A stretch of DNA of 64,000 bases, taken from positions 806,001-870,000 of the forward strand of contig NZ_CP097263.1 in NCBI RefSeq assembly GCF_028622115.1, in the 5' to 3' direction. The DNA is from Kutzneria chonburiensis (lineage in GTDB: Bacteria > Actinomycetota > Actinomycetes > Mycobacteriales > Pseudonocardiaceae). The position numbers and the translations under genes are program-made. Under the pieces are notes generated by a model. That model worked only from the letters and a program-made list of their open reading frames with translations. It searched no databases and was not told where the DNA came from. Within the stretch, counting starts at the first letter, position 1, and every line of letters begins with the position of its first letter. Positions 34,881 to 43,481 of the stretch are shown piece after piece.

Positions 34881-36971
34881 ATGACCAGCTTGCAGGGCCT
34901 GTGGTCGACGCCGGCAGCATTGCGCGCGGTGCGGGCCACGGTGGTGGTGCCGGGCTTGTTCGCGTTCTGCTACGGGGTGCTCGGCGACCTCCAAGTGGCG
35001 ACGTTCGCGGCGTTCGGTGGCTTCGCGACTCTGGTGCTGGCGGCGTTCGGCGGCCGGGCGCGGGACAAGGTCGTCGCACACCTGGGCCTGGCGGTGGCCG
35101 GCAGCGCGCTGATCGTGATCGGCACGGCGGTGAACGGGTCGGTGGTGGTGGCCACCGTGGTCACGCTGCCGGTGGTGTTCCTGGTGCTGTTCGCGCAGGT
35201 CGGCGGCCCCAACGCGGCCTCGGGCAGCGCGGCGGCACTGCTGGCCTACGTGCTGCCGGCGGCCTCGCCGGGCACCATGGCCATGCTGCCGGAGCGCCTG
35301 GCCGGCTGGTGGCTGGCGTCGGTGGTGGGCACGCTGGCCGTGCTGGCGCTGTCACCCAAGCCGCCGGGCGCGCAGCTGCGGCTGGCGGTGGCCGACAACG
35401 CCCGCGCGCTGGCCGACCAGCTGTCGGCGGCCCTGTCGGGCGACCGTGACCCGAAGTACCGGCAGCACTCGCTGGACCGCAAGCACAACCTGCTCACCAC
35501 GTTCACCGCGACGCCCTACCGGCCGACCGGCCTGGCCGCGGCCGACCAGGCCCTGGACAGCCTGGTCGGGCTGCTGGAGTGGTGCACGTCGGTGATCTGC
35601 GACAGCCTCAGCGAGTACGACGACCTCACCGACATCGACGAGGTCGAGCGGCGCCTGCTGGCCGACACGGCCGCGGTGCTCAGGGACGTGGCCGCGCTGC
35701 TGACCGACGAGCCGACCAAGCCCCAGCTGGAGTGCCTGGAGCGCAGTCTGGCCGACAGCGTCGAGCACCTGCGACGGCTACGCAGCGACAGTGCCGAGTT
35801 CGGGGCGGCGGTGCACCTGTCGTTCCACGCCCGGGCGGCAGCCGTGGCCGCGCACACGGCCCTGGCCGACGCCCTGATCGCCGCGCACCGGGCGGACCCG
35901 GCGATCGTGTCGAACGGCCGCCGCCGCTGGTACGGCACCGACCCCACCGGCGCGGAGACCACCGGCGGCGAGAGCCGCCTGGCCGGCGTGTCGACCATCG
36001 CCAGCGCGGTGTCCCGCCACGCCAACCTGAGGTCCGTGTGGTTCCTCAACAGCGCACGGGGCGCCATCGCGTTGGCCGCGGCGGTCGCCGTCGCCGACCT
36101 CACCGGCGTGGAGCACGGCTTCTGGGTCGTGCTCGGCACGCTGTCCGTGCTCCGCACCAACGCCGCGTCCACCGGCTCCACGGTGCTGCGGGCGCTGCTC
36201 GGCACGGTGGTCGGCTTCGTCATCGGCGCCGCGCTGCTGCTGGCCATCGGCTCCAGCACCGCCGCCCTGTGGACGGCGCTGCCGCTGGCCGTGCTCGTCG
36301 CCGCCTACGCCCCCGGCGTGCTGCCTTTCGCCGCTGGTCAGGCCGCGTTCACGGTTGTCGTCTGTGTCCTGTTCAACCTCCTCGTGCCGGCTGGCTGGGA
36401 AATCGGCGTGGTGCGGATCGAGGACGTGGCCATCGGCTGCGCGGTCAGCTTCGCGGTCGGCGTCCTGTTCTGGCCGCGCGGCGCCGGGTCGCTGGTCGCC
36501 GACGACCTGGCCGATGCCTTCCGCACCGGTGGCGTCTACCTCTCCGACGCCGCCCACTGGGCCCTGGGCCTGCGCCCGGAGGCACCGGCCGCCTCGGCCG
36601 CGATCGCCGCCGGCAGCCGCCTGGACGAGGCGCTGCGCGGCTTCCTGGCCGAGCAGGGCACCAAGCGGGTGCCGAAGGAAGACCTCTGGCGGCTGGTCGC
36701 CGGGGCCCTGCGGGCCCGGCTCACCGCCCACTCCCTGGCCGGCCTGCCGGCCGCGCCGGGGAGCCGGATCCGCTGCGTCAGCAGCTCGGCGAGCACGCGG
36801 GCCAGGTGGCGGCCTGGTTCGACCACCTCGCCTCACGGCTGGACCGTGCCGACCACAGCGGCGCGCCCATGCTCGCGCCCCCGCAGCTGCGGGAACCGGT
36901 CTTGCCGAACGGGACCACGGTCCCGGACCTGTCGACGGCCCTGTGGGTGGGCGAGCACCTCAAGCACGTGA
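34881..36971 (+). CDS. FUSC-family inner-membrane transporter-like protein, probable 3' frameshift
   Basis: Two hydrophobic blocks (about residues 10-160 and 390-530), each with five to six membrane helices, flank a soluble helical region. This is the layout of FUSC/aromatic-acid-exporter-type (YccS/YhfK) proteins. As written, the frame degenerates after AGLPAAPG into a shadow reading that stops at 36971. The +1 frame gives a credible ending (EPDPLRQQLGEHAGQVAAWF through VAAQRHRPWWR) with TAG at 37043-37045. One missing G in the run at 36758-36761 explains this. The true gene would end at 37045, overlapping the PBP gene by 4 bases. Confidence 0.82.
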   Translation: MTSLQGLWSTPAALRAVRATVVVPGLFAFCYGVLGDLQVATFAAFGGFATLVLAAFGGRARDKVVAHLGLAVAGSALIVIGTAVNGSVVVATVVTLPVVFLVLFAQVGGPNAASGSAAALLAYVLPAASPGTMAMLPERLAGWWLASVVGTLAVLALSPKPPGAQLRLAVADNARALADQLSAALSGDRDPKYRQHSLDRKHNLLTTFTATPYRPTGLAAADQALDSLVGLLEWCTSVICDSLSEYDDLTDIDEVERRLLADTAAVLRDVAALLTDEPTKPQLECLERSLADSVEHLRRLRSDSAEFGAAVHLSFHARAAAVAAHTALADALIAAHRADPAIVSNGRRRWYGTDPTGAETTGGESRLAGVSTIASAVSRHANLRSVWFLNSARGAIALAAAVAVADLTGVEHGFWVVLGTLSVLRTNAASTGSTVLRALLGTVVGFVIGAALLLAIGSSTAALWTALPLAVLVAAYAPGVLPFAAGQAAFTVVVCVLFNLLVPAGWEIGVVRIEDVAIGCAVSFAVGVLFWPRGAGSLVADDLADAFRTGGVYLSDAAHWALGLRPEAPAASAAIAAGSRLDEALRGFLAEQGTKRVPKEDLWRLVAGALRARLTAHSLAGLPAAPGSRIRCVSSSASTRARWRPGSTTSPHGWTVPTTAARPCSRPRSCGNRSCRTGPRSRTCRRPCGWASTSST

Positions 36972-37041
36972 CGCCCAGGCTGATGGAGTTGGTGGCGCCG
37001 GCCGGCGCGGTGGCCGCGCAGCGGCACCGCCCGTGGTGGCG

Positions 37042-38835
37042 TTAGAACTGGATGGTCGGCATGTCCTTCAGGTAGGAGTTCATGTACTGCTGCCAGATCC
37101 CGGTCGGGACGTCCACGCCCTCCTTCATGGGGGCGAGGTCCTTGCGATGGCCCAGCCAGACCGCGGTGACCAGCTGGGGCGTGTAGCCGACGGCCCAGGC
37201 GTCGGAGTTGTCGGGGGAGTCGAGGAACTGGGTGGCGCCGGCCTTGGCCGCCACCGGCCGGCCGCCGGCCAGCCCGGGCCCGGTGAGCAGGGACTGGGTG
37301 ACCAGCTGGGCCTGGGGCTGCTCGAACACCTGCTGCGGTGTGGCGGCCGGGTCGGCCGCGTGCTCGAAGATCGTGTTGCCGTTGGTTTCGGCGATGCTGG
37401 TGATGAAGTGCGCCGGCACGTACTTGCCGCCGGTCGCCAGGGTGGCGTACGCCTGCGCCATGTCACGGGGTCGGACGGGGTAGCCGCCCGAGCCGATGAT
37501 GTCGCCGGGCTGCTTGCCGTCGCTGCCGGTCAGTGCCGGGCCGGTCTTGCCGCCGATGATCTGGGTGGTGGCGATGCCGGCCTTGAACGCGGTCTCCCGC
37601 ACCTTGTTCGGGCCGATGTCGTCGGTGATCTTGTAGAAGACGGTGTTGGTGTTGTTCTTCATGGCGTCGGCGACGGTGCACTGCGGGCCGCAGTCGGCGC
37701 CGCCGAAGTTCTTCACCGCCAGGCCGCCGACGGTTACCGGCGCGGTGCCGTTGTATTGGTTGGCCAGGGTGATCGGCGGGGTGTTCCGCACTCCGGCCAT
37801 CAGCACCAGCGGCTGGAAGGTGGGGCCGGGCTGGGCCGCGGTGTCGGCGGCGTCGGGCAGCGACTGGCTGTCACCGCCGAACCAGGACACGACGGCCCCG
37901 GTGGCCGGGCTGATCGACACCAGCGCGTCGCCCACGTCAGGATCGGTCGACTTGAGGGAATGCGCGGCGTCCTCGGCCATGGCCTGGGCCTTGGGGTCGA
38001 TGGTGGTGTGCACCTGCGCGCCGATGTGCCGCAGCGCGTCCTCGTCGAACCCCTTCTCCTTGGCCTCGGCCAGCACCTGCCGCGCGATGAGCGCGCGGGC
38101 CGGCGGCAGCGAGCCCGAGTTGGGGCTGACCGGCTTGGGCGGCTTGGTGAAGTCGGCTCGCGCGGTCGGGTCGAGCCAGCCGTTGGCCACCATCCGGTCG
38201 AGGGTGTGCGTCCACTGCTGCTCGGTCCACTTGTCGTCCTCGCTGCGGGACGGCTGGTCGATGAGACCGGCCAGGAACGCCGCCTCCGACGTGTCGAGCT
38301 TGCCCACGTCCTTGGCGAAGTAGGCCTGCGCGGCGGCCTGGATGCCGTAGGCGCCGCGGCCGAGGTAGACCAGGTTGAGGTAGCCGGTCAGCACGTCGGC
38401 CTTGCTGCGCTGCTCGGTGAGCTTGATCGCCCGCACCAGCTGCACCCACTGCGCCGGCAGGGACTGGGCGTCCTCGCCGGTGGCCAGCCGGACGAACTGG
38501 GTGCTGATGCCGCCCTGCCCGACGTTGGTCTCGTAGCCCTCGTCCTCGGCCGCCTCGACGGCATGCCGCACGACCGGCGGGATCTGGTCGTAGCCGACGA
38601 CGGTGCGGGTGCCGCCGGTCGCGGTGCCGATCGTGGTCATCACCGAGCCGTCGGCGTAGTAGAGGGTCACCGTCTGCTGCTGGTCGGCGACGGCCTTGGG
38701 GTCGGGCACGTGCACCGCGGTATAGGTGACGCCGAACGCGATCACCGGTATCGCGACGATGACAGCCACCACGATGTACCCGATCCGGCGCACGCGACGC
38801 CAATTGATGTCGGGATGCGTGGCTTCCTCGTTCAC
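37042..38835 (-). CDS. class A PBP-like glycosyltransferase with degenerate transpeptidase domain
   Basis: A 597-residue bitopic protein: cytoplasmic tail, one membrane helix (about 18-40), GT51 domain and PBP transpeptidase-type fold. GT51 catalytic Glu97 (EAAEDEGY) and the second acidic motif (LTEQRSKADVL) are present, so peptidoglycan polymerisation looks possible. The three transpeptidase motifs are not intact. SxxK is GPTFQP (Pro338, Gln341 in place of Ser and Lys), SxN is NTN (395-397), and KTG is KAG (531-533). The protein probably cannot acylate beta-lactams or cross-link. It ends convergently over the FUSC gene. Confidence 0.86.
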   Translation of the reverse strand: MNEEATHPDINWRRVRRIGYIVVAVIVAIPVIAFGVTYTAVHVPDPKAVADQQQTVTLYYADGSVMTTIGTATGGTRTVVGYDQIPPVVRHAVEAAEDEGYETNVGQGGISTQFVRLATGEDAQSLPAQWVQLVRAIKLTEQRSKADVLTGYLNLVYLGRGAYGIQAAAQAYFAKDVGKLDTSEAAFLAGLIDQPSRSEDDKWTEQQWTHTLDRMVANGWLDPTARADFTKPPKPVSPNSGSLPPARALIARQVLAEAKEKGFDEDALRHIGAQVHTTIDPKAQAMAEDAAHSLKSTDPDVGDALVSISPATGAVVSWFGGDSQSLPDAADTAAQPGPTFQPLVLMAGVRNTPPITLANQYNGTAPVTVGGLAVKNFGGADCGPQCTVADAMKNNTNTVFYKITDDIGPNKVRETAFKAGIATTQIIGGKTGPALTGSDGKQPGDIIGSGGYPVRPRDMAQAYATLATGGKYVPAHFITSIAETNGNTIFEHAADPAATPQQVFEQPQAQLVTQSLLTGPGLAGGRPVAAKAGATQFLDSPDNSDAWAVGYTPQLVTAVWLGHRKDLAPMKEGVDVPTGIWQQYMNSYLKDMPTIQF

Positions 38836-38907
38836 GCCGGACTACCCCCTCACGTCGGAGCGTCATGTCTATCAGTTGCTTGTGTGGACACCGTCAGGCG
38901 GTGGTTG

Positions 38908-39858
38908 TCACGTCACCGCGTTCGGCAGGGTGAACAAAGGGAAATGCTCGGCCCCGAGGAACGAGGTCAGTTCGGCGATCCGGTCGTCGCGCAGCGTCAG
39001 CACGGTGATCGACCAGGCCAGATGCGGGCCGTCGCCGTCGCGGCGCAGGTAGAACGCGACCGCGGGTTGGCCGTTCGCCGTCAGCACCCGATGTCGCCAG
39101 CTGCCGCAGGAGCTGAGGGGCACGCGTACGGCAAAGTCCATCACGGACTCCCGTCCGCGGTACCACTGCGTCAACGGCGGCATCGACCACGTGACGTCTT
39201 CGGTCAACAGCGCCAGCAACGCGTCGGCGTCGCCGCGTTCCAGCGCGCCGGCGTATTCCGCGACGATTTCCCGGACCCGGGCGTCGCCGATCTTCCGCAG
39301 CGTCCGCTGCTGGCTCGCGGCCGGAATCCGGTCGGCCACGATCGCGCGGGCTCGCTGCAACGCGCTGTTCACCGACGCCGTCGAGGTGGCCATCACGTCG
39401 GCGATCTCGGCCGCGGAGAAGCCGAGCACCTCGAACAGCAGCAGCGCCGCCCGCTGATTGCCGGGTAAATGCTGCAACGCGGCGACGAACGCCAGTTCCA
39501 CGGCCTCACGTTGCTCATAGCGGGCGTCCGGATAGGGCCCCAGCCAGGCGGTGTCCTCGGTGTGGTCCATCGGCAGCGCCCGGCGGGCGCGGGCGCCGAC
39601 CAGATCCAGGCACGTGCGGGTGGCGACGGTGTAGAGCCAGGAGCGCAGCGAACTTCGCCCCTCGAAGCCGGCTACTCCCTTCCACGCCCGTAACAGGGCG
39701 TCCTGGAGCGCGTCGTCGGCGTCGTGGGTCGAGCCGAGCATTCGATAGCAGTGCGCATGCAGTTCGCCGCGCAGCGGCTGTACGAGTCGCGTGAACGCGG
39801 CGTCGTCCCCGCCGCGGGCGGCGGCGAGATCGGTGTCATGAAGCTGGACTTCGCTCAC
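38908..39858 (-). CDS. ECF sigma factor with SnoaL-like C-terminal domain (SigG/TIGR02960 type)
   Basis: A 316-residue sigma factor: region 2 (LHAHCYRMLGSTHDADDALQ), region 4 (LPGNQRAALLLFEVLGFSAAEIA, STASVNSALQRARA), then a SnoaL-like NTF2 fold (about 190-316; YAGALERGDADALLALLTEDV). This is the layout of the actinobacterial SigG group, where the C-terminal domain replaces an anti-sigma factor. GTG 39858 was chosen because the upstream frame is only a short open stretch. It is divergent from the DinB gene. Confidence 0.9.
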   Translation of the reverse strand: MSEVQLHDTDLAAARGGDDAAFTRLVQPLRGELHAHCYRMLGSTHDADDALQDALLRAWKGVAGFEGRSSLRSWLYTVATRTCLDLVGARARRALPMDHTEDTAWLGPYPDARYEQREAVELAFVAALQHLPGNQRAALLLFEVLGFSAAEIADVMATSTASVNSALQRARAIVADRIPAASQQRTLRKIGDARVREIVAEYAGALERGDADALLALLTEDVTWSMPPLTQWYRGRESVMDFAVRVPLSSCGSWRHRVLTANGQPAVAFYLRRDGDGPHLAWSITVLTLRDDRIAELTSFLGAEHFPLFTLPNAVT

Positions 39859-39923
39859 GCCGATGATTCTGCCGGAGTCGGCCGGTCTCCTTTCCCGACC
39901 GCGTTCTGACGAGAGGAACGACC

Positions 39924-40487
39924 GTGAAGGAAGATCTACACCACTACCTGCGCGACGCCCGCAGGTCGATGCTGTGGAAGCTGGATGACCTGGGCGAACG
40001 CGATATCCGGCGGCCGCTGACGCCCACCGGAACAAACCTGCTGGGACTTGTCAAACACCTCACCACGGTGGAGCTGCTGTACCTCGGGATCGTGTTCGAC
40101 CGGCCGCCGCTGGAGCCGGTTCCGTGGCTGCGGCCGGACCTCGAGCCCAACATCGACCTGTGGGCGGCCGAGGACGAGTCCCGCGAGTACATCGTCGAGG
40201 GCTACCGGGACGCGTGGCGCCATGCCGACGCCACGATCGCCGAGCTGGATCTGGCGGCCGTCGGCACGGTCGTGTGGTGGCCGGAGAAGCAGGCGACGCT
40301 GCACCGCGTGCTGGCCCACGTCCTCGCCGAAACCCAGCGCCACCTGGGACATGCCGACATCGTGCGCGAATTGGTCGACGGGGCCGCCGGCCTGCGCAAG
40401 GGCCAGGACTTCCTGCCGTCGCGCGACGAGCTGGGCTGGCATGCGCACTACAGCCGGCTGGCCAAGCTGGCCGACAGGTTCGAGTGA
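39924..40487 (+). CDS. DinB/DUF664-family protein (mycothiol-dependent enzyme-like)
   Basis: A 187-residue four-helix-bundle protein of the DinB/DUF664 group. The expected metal-binding His residues appear as LVKHLTTVE (helix 2) and LAETQRHLGHADIVRE (helix 4, two His). Related actinobacterial proteins are mycothiol S-transferases or maleylpyruvate isomerases. The GTG start has GAGAGGAACGACC upstream. A very strong hairpin starts inside its stop codon. Confidence 0.85.
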   Translation: MKEDLHHYLRDARRSMLWKLDDLGERDIRRPLTPTGTNLLGLVKHLTTVELLYLGIVFDRPPLEPVPWLRPDLEPNIDLWAAEDESREYIVEGYRDAWRHADATIAELDLAAVGTVVWWPEKQATLHRVLAHVLAETQRHLGHADIVRELVDGAAGLRKGQDFLPSRDELGWHAHYSRLAKLADRFE

Positions 40488-40540
40488 CACGAAAGCCGCT
40501 TTGGTTGCGTTTCGCGCAACCAAAGCGGCTTTCGTGTCAC
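40484..40540. terminator. bidirectional terminator with perfect 26-bp stem
   Basis: Arms 40484-40509 and 40515-40540 are perfectly complementary around a 5-base loop (TTTCG). It starts 4 bases before the end of the DinB gene and ends 7 bases before the stop of the convergent trypsin gene. Long perfect stems like this are common between convergent genes in Pseudonocardiales. Confidence 0.85.
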
Positions 40541-40546
40541 TGCAAG

Positions 40547-41290
40547 CTAACCAGCTGAGATCGTCGACCGCACCCACGAGGCGATGACGCTGGCCGTCGC
40601 GTCGCCGTAGATGGACTTGGTCCGGCCGCAGGTGTCGGCGCCGGGGCCGTCCGCGCCGCGGCTGTCGCTGCCGACCAGCATGCCGTTGACCACGGCCGGG
40701 CCGCCGGAGTCGCCGTAGCAGTCGCTGCCCGACACCGTGGTGGCGAAGCACAACTCGACGCTGCCGGTGATGCCGCCACAGCTGCTGTCGGTGGCCACCT
40801 TGGTGGACAGCTGGCGCAGCGTGGAGCTCATCGGGCCGCAGCCGCGGGTGCCGCAGGTCTGGCCGAAGCCGTACAGCGTCACCGCGGAGCCGACCGCCGG
40901 CGAGGTGCTGGCGATCTGGATCGGCGTCTGGCTGACCGCGGAGGTCAGCTTGTACAGCGAGAAGTCGTAGCCGCCGCCGTTGTACTTGGGATTGCGCACC
41001 CACTTGGAGACCTTGGCCAGCGTGCCGCCGCTGTTCAGGTTCTTCGAGCCGATGCGGATCTGGGTGGCGCCTTCGCAGTGGGCCGCGGTGAGCACCCACT
41101 GGCTGGCGACGAGCTCGCCGCTGCACCACATGCCGGAGCTGTCGCCGACGGCGGCGGCCCAGGACGGGGCGGTGCCGACGGTGGTGCCGCCGACGATGTC
41201 CGGCGTGCTGGCGGCCTGGGCCGGCACGGTCGTGGCGCCGAGCAGCGCCAGCGCCATCGCCGCGATGGCGGAAAGCCTGCTGATCTTCAA
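40547..41290 (-). CDS. secreted trypsin-like serine protease (S1 family)
   Basis: A 247-residue preproprotein from TTG 41290, chosen because GGAGG lies 8 bases upstream; a GTG five codons earlier is an alternative. Signal peptide about 1-26 (SRLSAIAAMALALLGATTVPAQA). The short propeptide leads to the activation site DIVGG. The triad is His71 (LTAAHC), Asp109 (GGYDFSL) and Ser195 (CYGDSGGP), with Cys residues placed for the usual disulfides. Asp at the S1 base (GSDCYGDSGG) suggests trypsin-like Arg/Lys preference. Confidence 0.93.
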   Translation of the reverse strand: MKISRLSAIAAMALALLGATTVPAQAASTPDIVGGTTVGTAPSWAAAVGDSSGMWCSGELVASQWVLTAAHCEGATQIRIGSKNLNSGGTLAKVSKWVRNPKYNGGGYDFSLYKLTSAVSQTPIQIASTSPAVGSAVTLYGFGQTCGTRGCGPMSSTLRQLSTKVATDSSCGGITGSVELCFATTVSGSDCYGDSGGPAVVNGMLVGSDSRGADGPGADTCGRTKSIYGDATASVIASWVRSTISAG

Positions 41291-41451
41291 GGGGCACGCC
41301 TCCACAGGGATACTGGTGGCGAACCGGGTTGTGGTGTCAGGGTTTCCGGTGCGCCACGAGCGGATGGTGTGCGCCCAACGTAGGAGTAGTCACATGGGCC
41401 CGGACACGGCCGAAAGTCGGGTATTTCGGACGTGTCGGGTTGCCTGTCGTG

Positions 41452-41910
41452 TCAATCCGCCGAAAGCCCGGACCAGGTCCAGCGGGGCATCGGCGCATCG
41501 GTCGGCACGATGCTGTCCGTCGGGGCGTAGATCAGGACATCGCTGACCGACCATTCCATGTAGGCCCGCATCGCCGAGCGGAACTCCGGATCATCGGGCA
41601 TTCCCACGTCGTCGATCGCCGCCATGAAACAGTCCACGAAGCGGCGGCCCAGGTCGTGCATGCCGATGCCGTTGTGGGCGTGCATCCGCAGCAGCGCGGA
41701 CTGGTCGCCGGCCGTCGTCGAGTACGTCGGCGGCCCGCCGAGCACCTCCGCCCAGTAGGCGGCCAGTCGCGCCACGTGCTCGGGATGCTGGCCCGGGTGC
41801 GAGAACGGGTGGTTGAGCTCGGGATCGGCCAGACAGCGCTGGTGGTGTGCGGCGGCCAGCGCAAGGAAGGCCGCCTGTCCGCCGGCGTGCTCGTACAGGC
41901 TGGGTCGCAT
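41452..41910 (-). CDS. group II truncated hemoglobin-like protein
   Basis: A 152-residue globin of the 2-on-2 family: YEHAGGQAAFLALAAAHHQRC (B helix and E-region), LNHPFSHPGQHPEHVARLAAYWAEVLGGPPTY (E helix, the family's conserved block) and the proximal His at about residue 79 in MHAHNGIGM. It binds heme and probably O2 or NO. The extended C-terminus (TDAPMPRWTWSG) is typical of actinobacterial members. ATG 41910 is used; the TetR gene is divergent. Confidence 0.88.
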   Translation of the reverse strand: MRPSLYEHAGGQAAFLALAAAHHQRCLADPELNHPFSHPGQHPEHVARLAAYWAEVLGGPPTYSTTAGDQSALLRMHAHNGIGMHDLGRRFVDCFMAAIDDVGMPDDPEFRSAMRAYMEWSVSDVLIYAPTDSIVPTDAPMPRWTWSGLSAD

Positions 41911-41947
41911 GCCGGCCAGCGTGGCACAGTGGTCGCCGGTCCGGAAT

Positions 41948-41961
41948 GGACAACGTTGTCC
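41948..41961. promoter_or_regulatory. perfect palindrome GGACAACGTTGTCC
   Basis: A perfect 14-base palindrome, 38 bases upstream of the globin ATG and 138 bases upstream of the TetR ATG, in the 188-base divergent region. It is a good candidate operator for the TetR, controlling one or both directions. Confidence 0.5.
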
Positions 41962-42098
41962 CGGCTTTTCTCGAGTCGCGGACGAAAGTCCGGTGGATCG
42001 GTACACCCGTCTCTTTCGACGTATTCGACGAGGTTTGCCGTCCCATACCCAGGTTGGTGTGGTTGCATCTGTTCCTCACCACCGGAAAGGGAACGCGG

Positions 42099-42722
42099 AT
42101 GTCCATCGAGCAGCGGCGTCGCGCCGTGCTGCTGCCGGCCGAGGCGGAGATACTGCGCCGCGGCCTCGACGCGTTCGCCGAGCTCGGCTACGAGGCGACT
42201 TCCGTGCGGGAGCTGGGCAATCGCCTCGGGGTCAGCCACAACTTCGTCAACGACCGCTACGGCTCCAAGGGCGCGTTCTGGGAGGCCGTGGTCGACTTCG
42301 CGCTGACCGAGTCCCGCCGTCAGCTGGATCCCGTGCTGCTGCGGCATTTCGAGGATCCGGCCGAGCGGCTCGCGGCGATCGTGCGGCGGTTCTACCAGAT
42401 CGCCGTGCGCAGCCCGCAGCTGAGCCGGCTGATGGCGTATGAAGGGACAAGGGATTCCGCCCGACTGGACTACCTGTACGAGCGCTTCCTCACGCCGGTG
42501 CTGCTGCTGTGCGTGCCGTCGCTGGACGAACTCGTTGCGGCGGGCCGAATGCGGCCGGTGTCACTGTTCCAGTTGTACTCCCTGGTCACCGGGCCGATCG
42601 CGACCATGACGCAGAGCCCGCTGGCCCGGCGCTTCGGTGAGCCGTCGGTGAGCGACCAGGAACGCAGCGCGACCGCGGACTCGTTGGCCACCATGGTGAT
42701 GTCCGGGCTGCTCCAGGACTGA
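42099..42722 (+). CDS. TetR-family regulator
   Basis: A 207-residue repressor. The HTH (TSVRELGNRLGVSHNFVNDRYGSKGAFWEAVV) lies at about 36-66. The C-terminal domain (RFYQIAVRSPQLSRLMAYEG) is of the TetR_C_33-like type. ATG 42099 follows GGAAAGGG. It is followed after 7 bases by the LpxA homologue, so the two form an operon. Confidence 0.9.
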   Translation: MSIEQRRRAVLLPAEAEILRRGLDAFAELGYEATSVRELGNRLGVSHNFVNDRYGSKGAFWEAVVDFALTESRRQLDPVLLRHFEDPAERLAAIVRRFYQIAVRSPQLSRLMAYEGTRDSARLDYLYERFLTPVLLLCVPSLDELVAAGRMRPVSLFQLYSLVTGPIATMTQSPLARRFGEPSVSDQERSATADSLATMVMSGLLQD

Positions 42723-42729
42723 GCATGCG

Positions 42730-43467
42730 ATGATGGCCGCCGGGGTGGGGTTGTTGGTGCATGTTCATCCGTCGGCCGTCGTCGCACCCGAGGCCGAGCT
42801 GGCTGACGACGTTGTCATCGGCCCGTACGCGGTGGTGCACGGCTGCGTGCGCCTTGCCGCCGGCGTGCGTGTGGACTCACATGCCGTGCTGGGCGGGGAT
42901 CCCCAGGACCTGGCGTTCACCGGCGGCCCGACCACGGTGGAGATCGGGCCGGACACGGTGATCCGCGAAGCGGTGATCGTGCACCGGTCGACCACGTCGA
43001 CGCCGACCCGGATCGGGGCCGGCTGCGTGATCATGGGGCAGGTGCACGTGGCCCACGACTGCCAGCTGGGCGACGGTGTCGTGGTGTCGCAGGCGGCGTC
43101 GCTCGGCGGTCACGTCGCCGTCGACGACGGCGCGGTCGTCGGCGGCATGTCCTTGGTGCAGCAGCATGTTCGCATCGGCCGGCAGGCCGTGGTCGGCGCG
43201 ATGTCCAAGGTGACAAGGGATGTGCTGCCGTTCTGCGGCGTCGAGGGCAGCCCGGCGACGCACCGTGCGCTGAACGTGGTGGGGTTGAAGCGATCCGGCA
43301 TGCCGCCGGCCGACTACCGCGCGCTGCGGCACGTGTTCGACCTGTTACGCGACGGCCACGAACTAGACTCCTGGGCCGACGGTCCCGTCGCGCAGCTGGT
43401 CGAGTTCCTGGCCGGGCCGTCACGGCGTGGTATCAGCCCGTTTCGTCATGGCGGCGAGGCGGTGTGA
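42730..43467 (+). CDS. LpxA-family acyl-ACP O-acyltransferase homologue
   Basis: A 245-residue left-handed beta-helix acyltransferase (E. coli LpxA has 262). LpxA hallmarks are present: GGDPQDL, the catalytic His in HVAHDC (His109), and the C-terminal block EGSPATHRALNVVGLKRSGM. LpxA acylates UDP-GlcNAc in lipid A synthesis, but this Gram-positive lineage makes no LPS, and no LpxC or LpxD is nearby. It may acylate another nucleotide sugar or an amino group in a lipid or secondary-metabolite pathway. It starts 7 bases after a TetR gene. Confidence 0.85.
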   Translation: MMAAGVGLLVHVHPSAVVAPEAELADDVVIGPYAVVHGCVRLAAGVRVDSHAVLGGDPQDLAFTGGPTTVEIGPDTVIREAVIVHRSTTSTPTRIGAGCVIMGQVHVAHDCQLGDGVVVSQAASLGGHVAVDDGAVVGGMSLVQQHVRIGRQAVVGAMSKVTRDVLPFCGVEGSPATHRALNVVGLKRSGMPPADYRALRHVFDLLRDGHELDSWADGPVAQLVEFLAGPSRRGISPFRHGGEAV

Positions 43468-43481
43468 GGATTGCTCACCAC

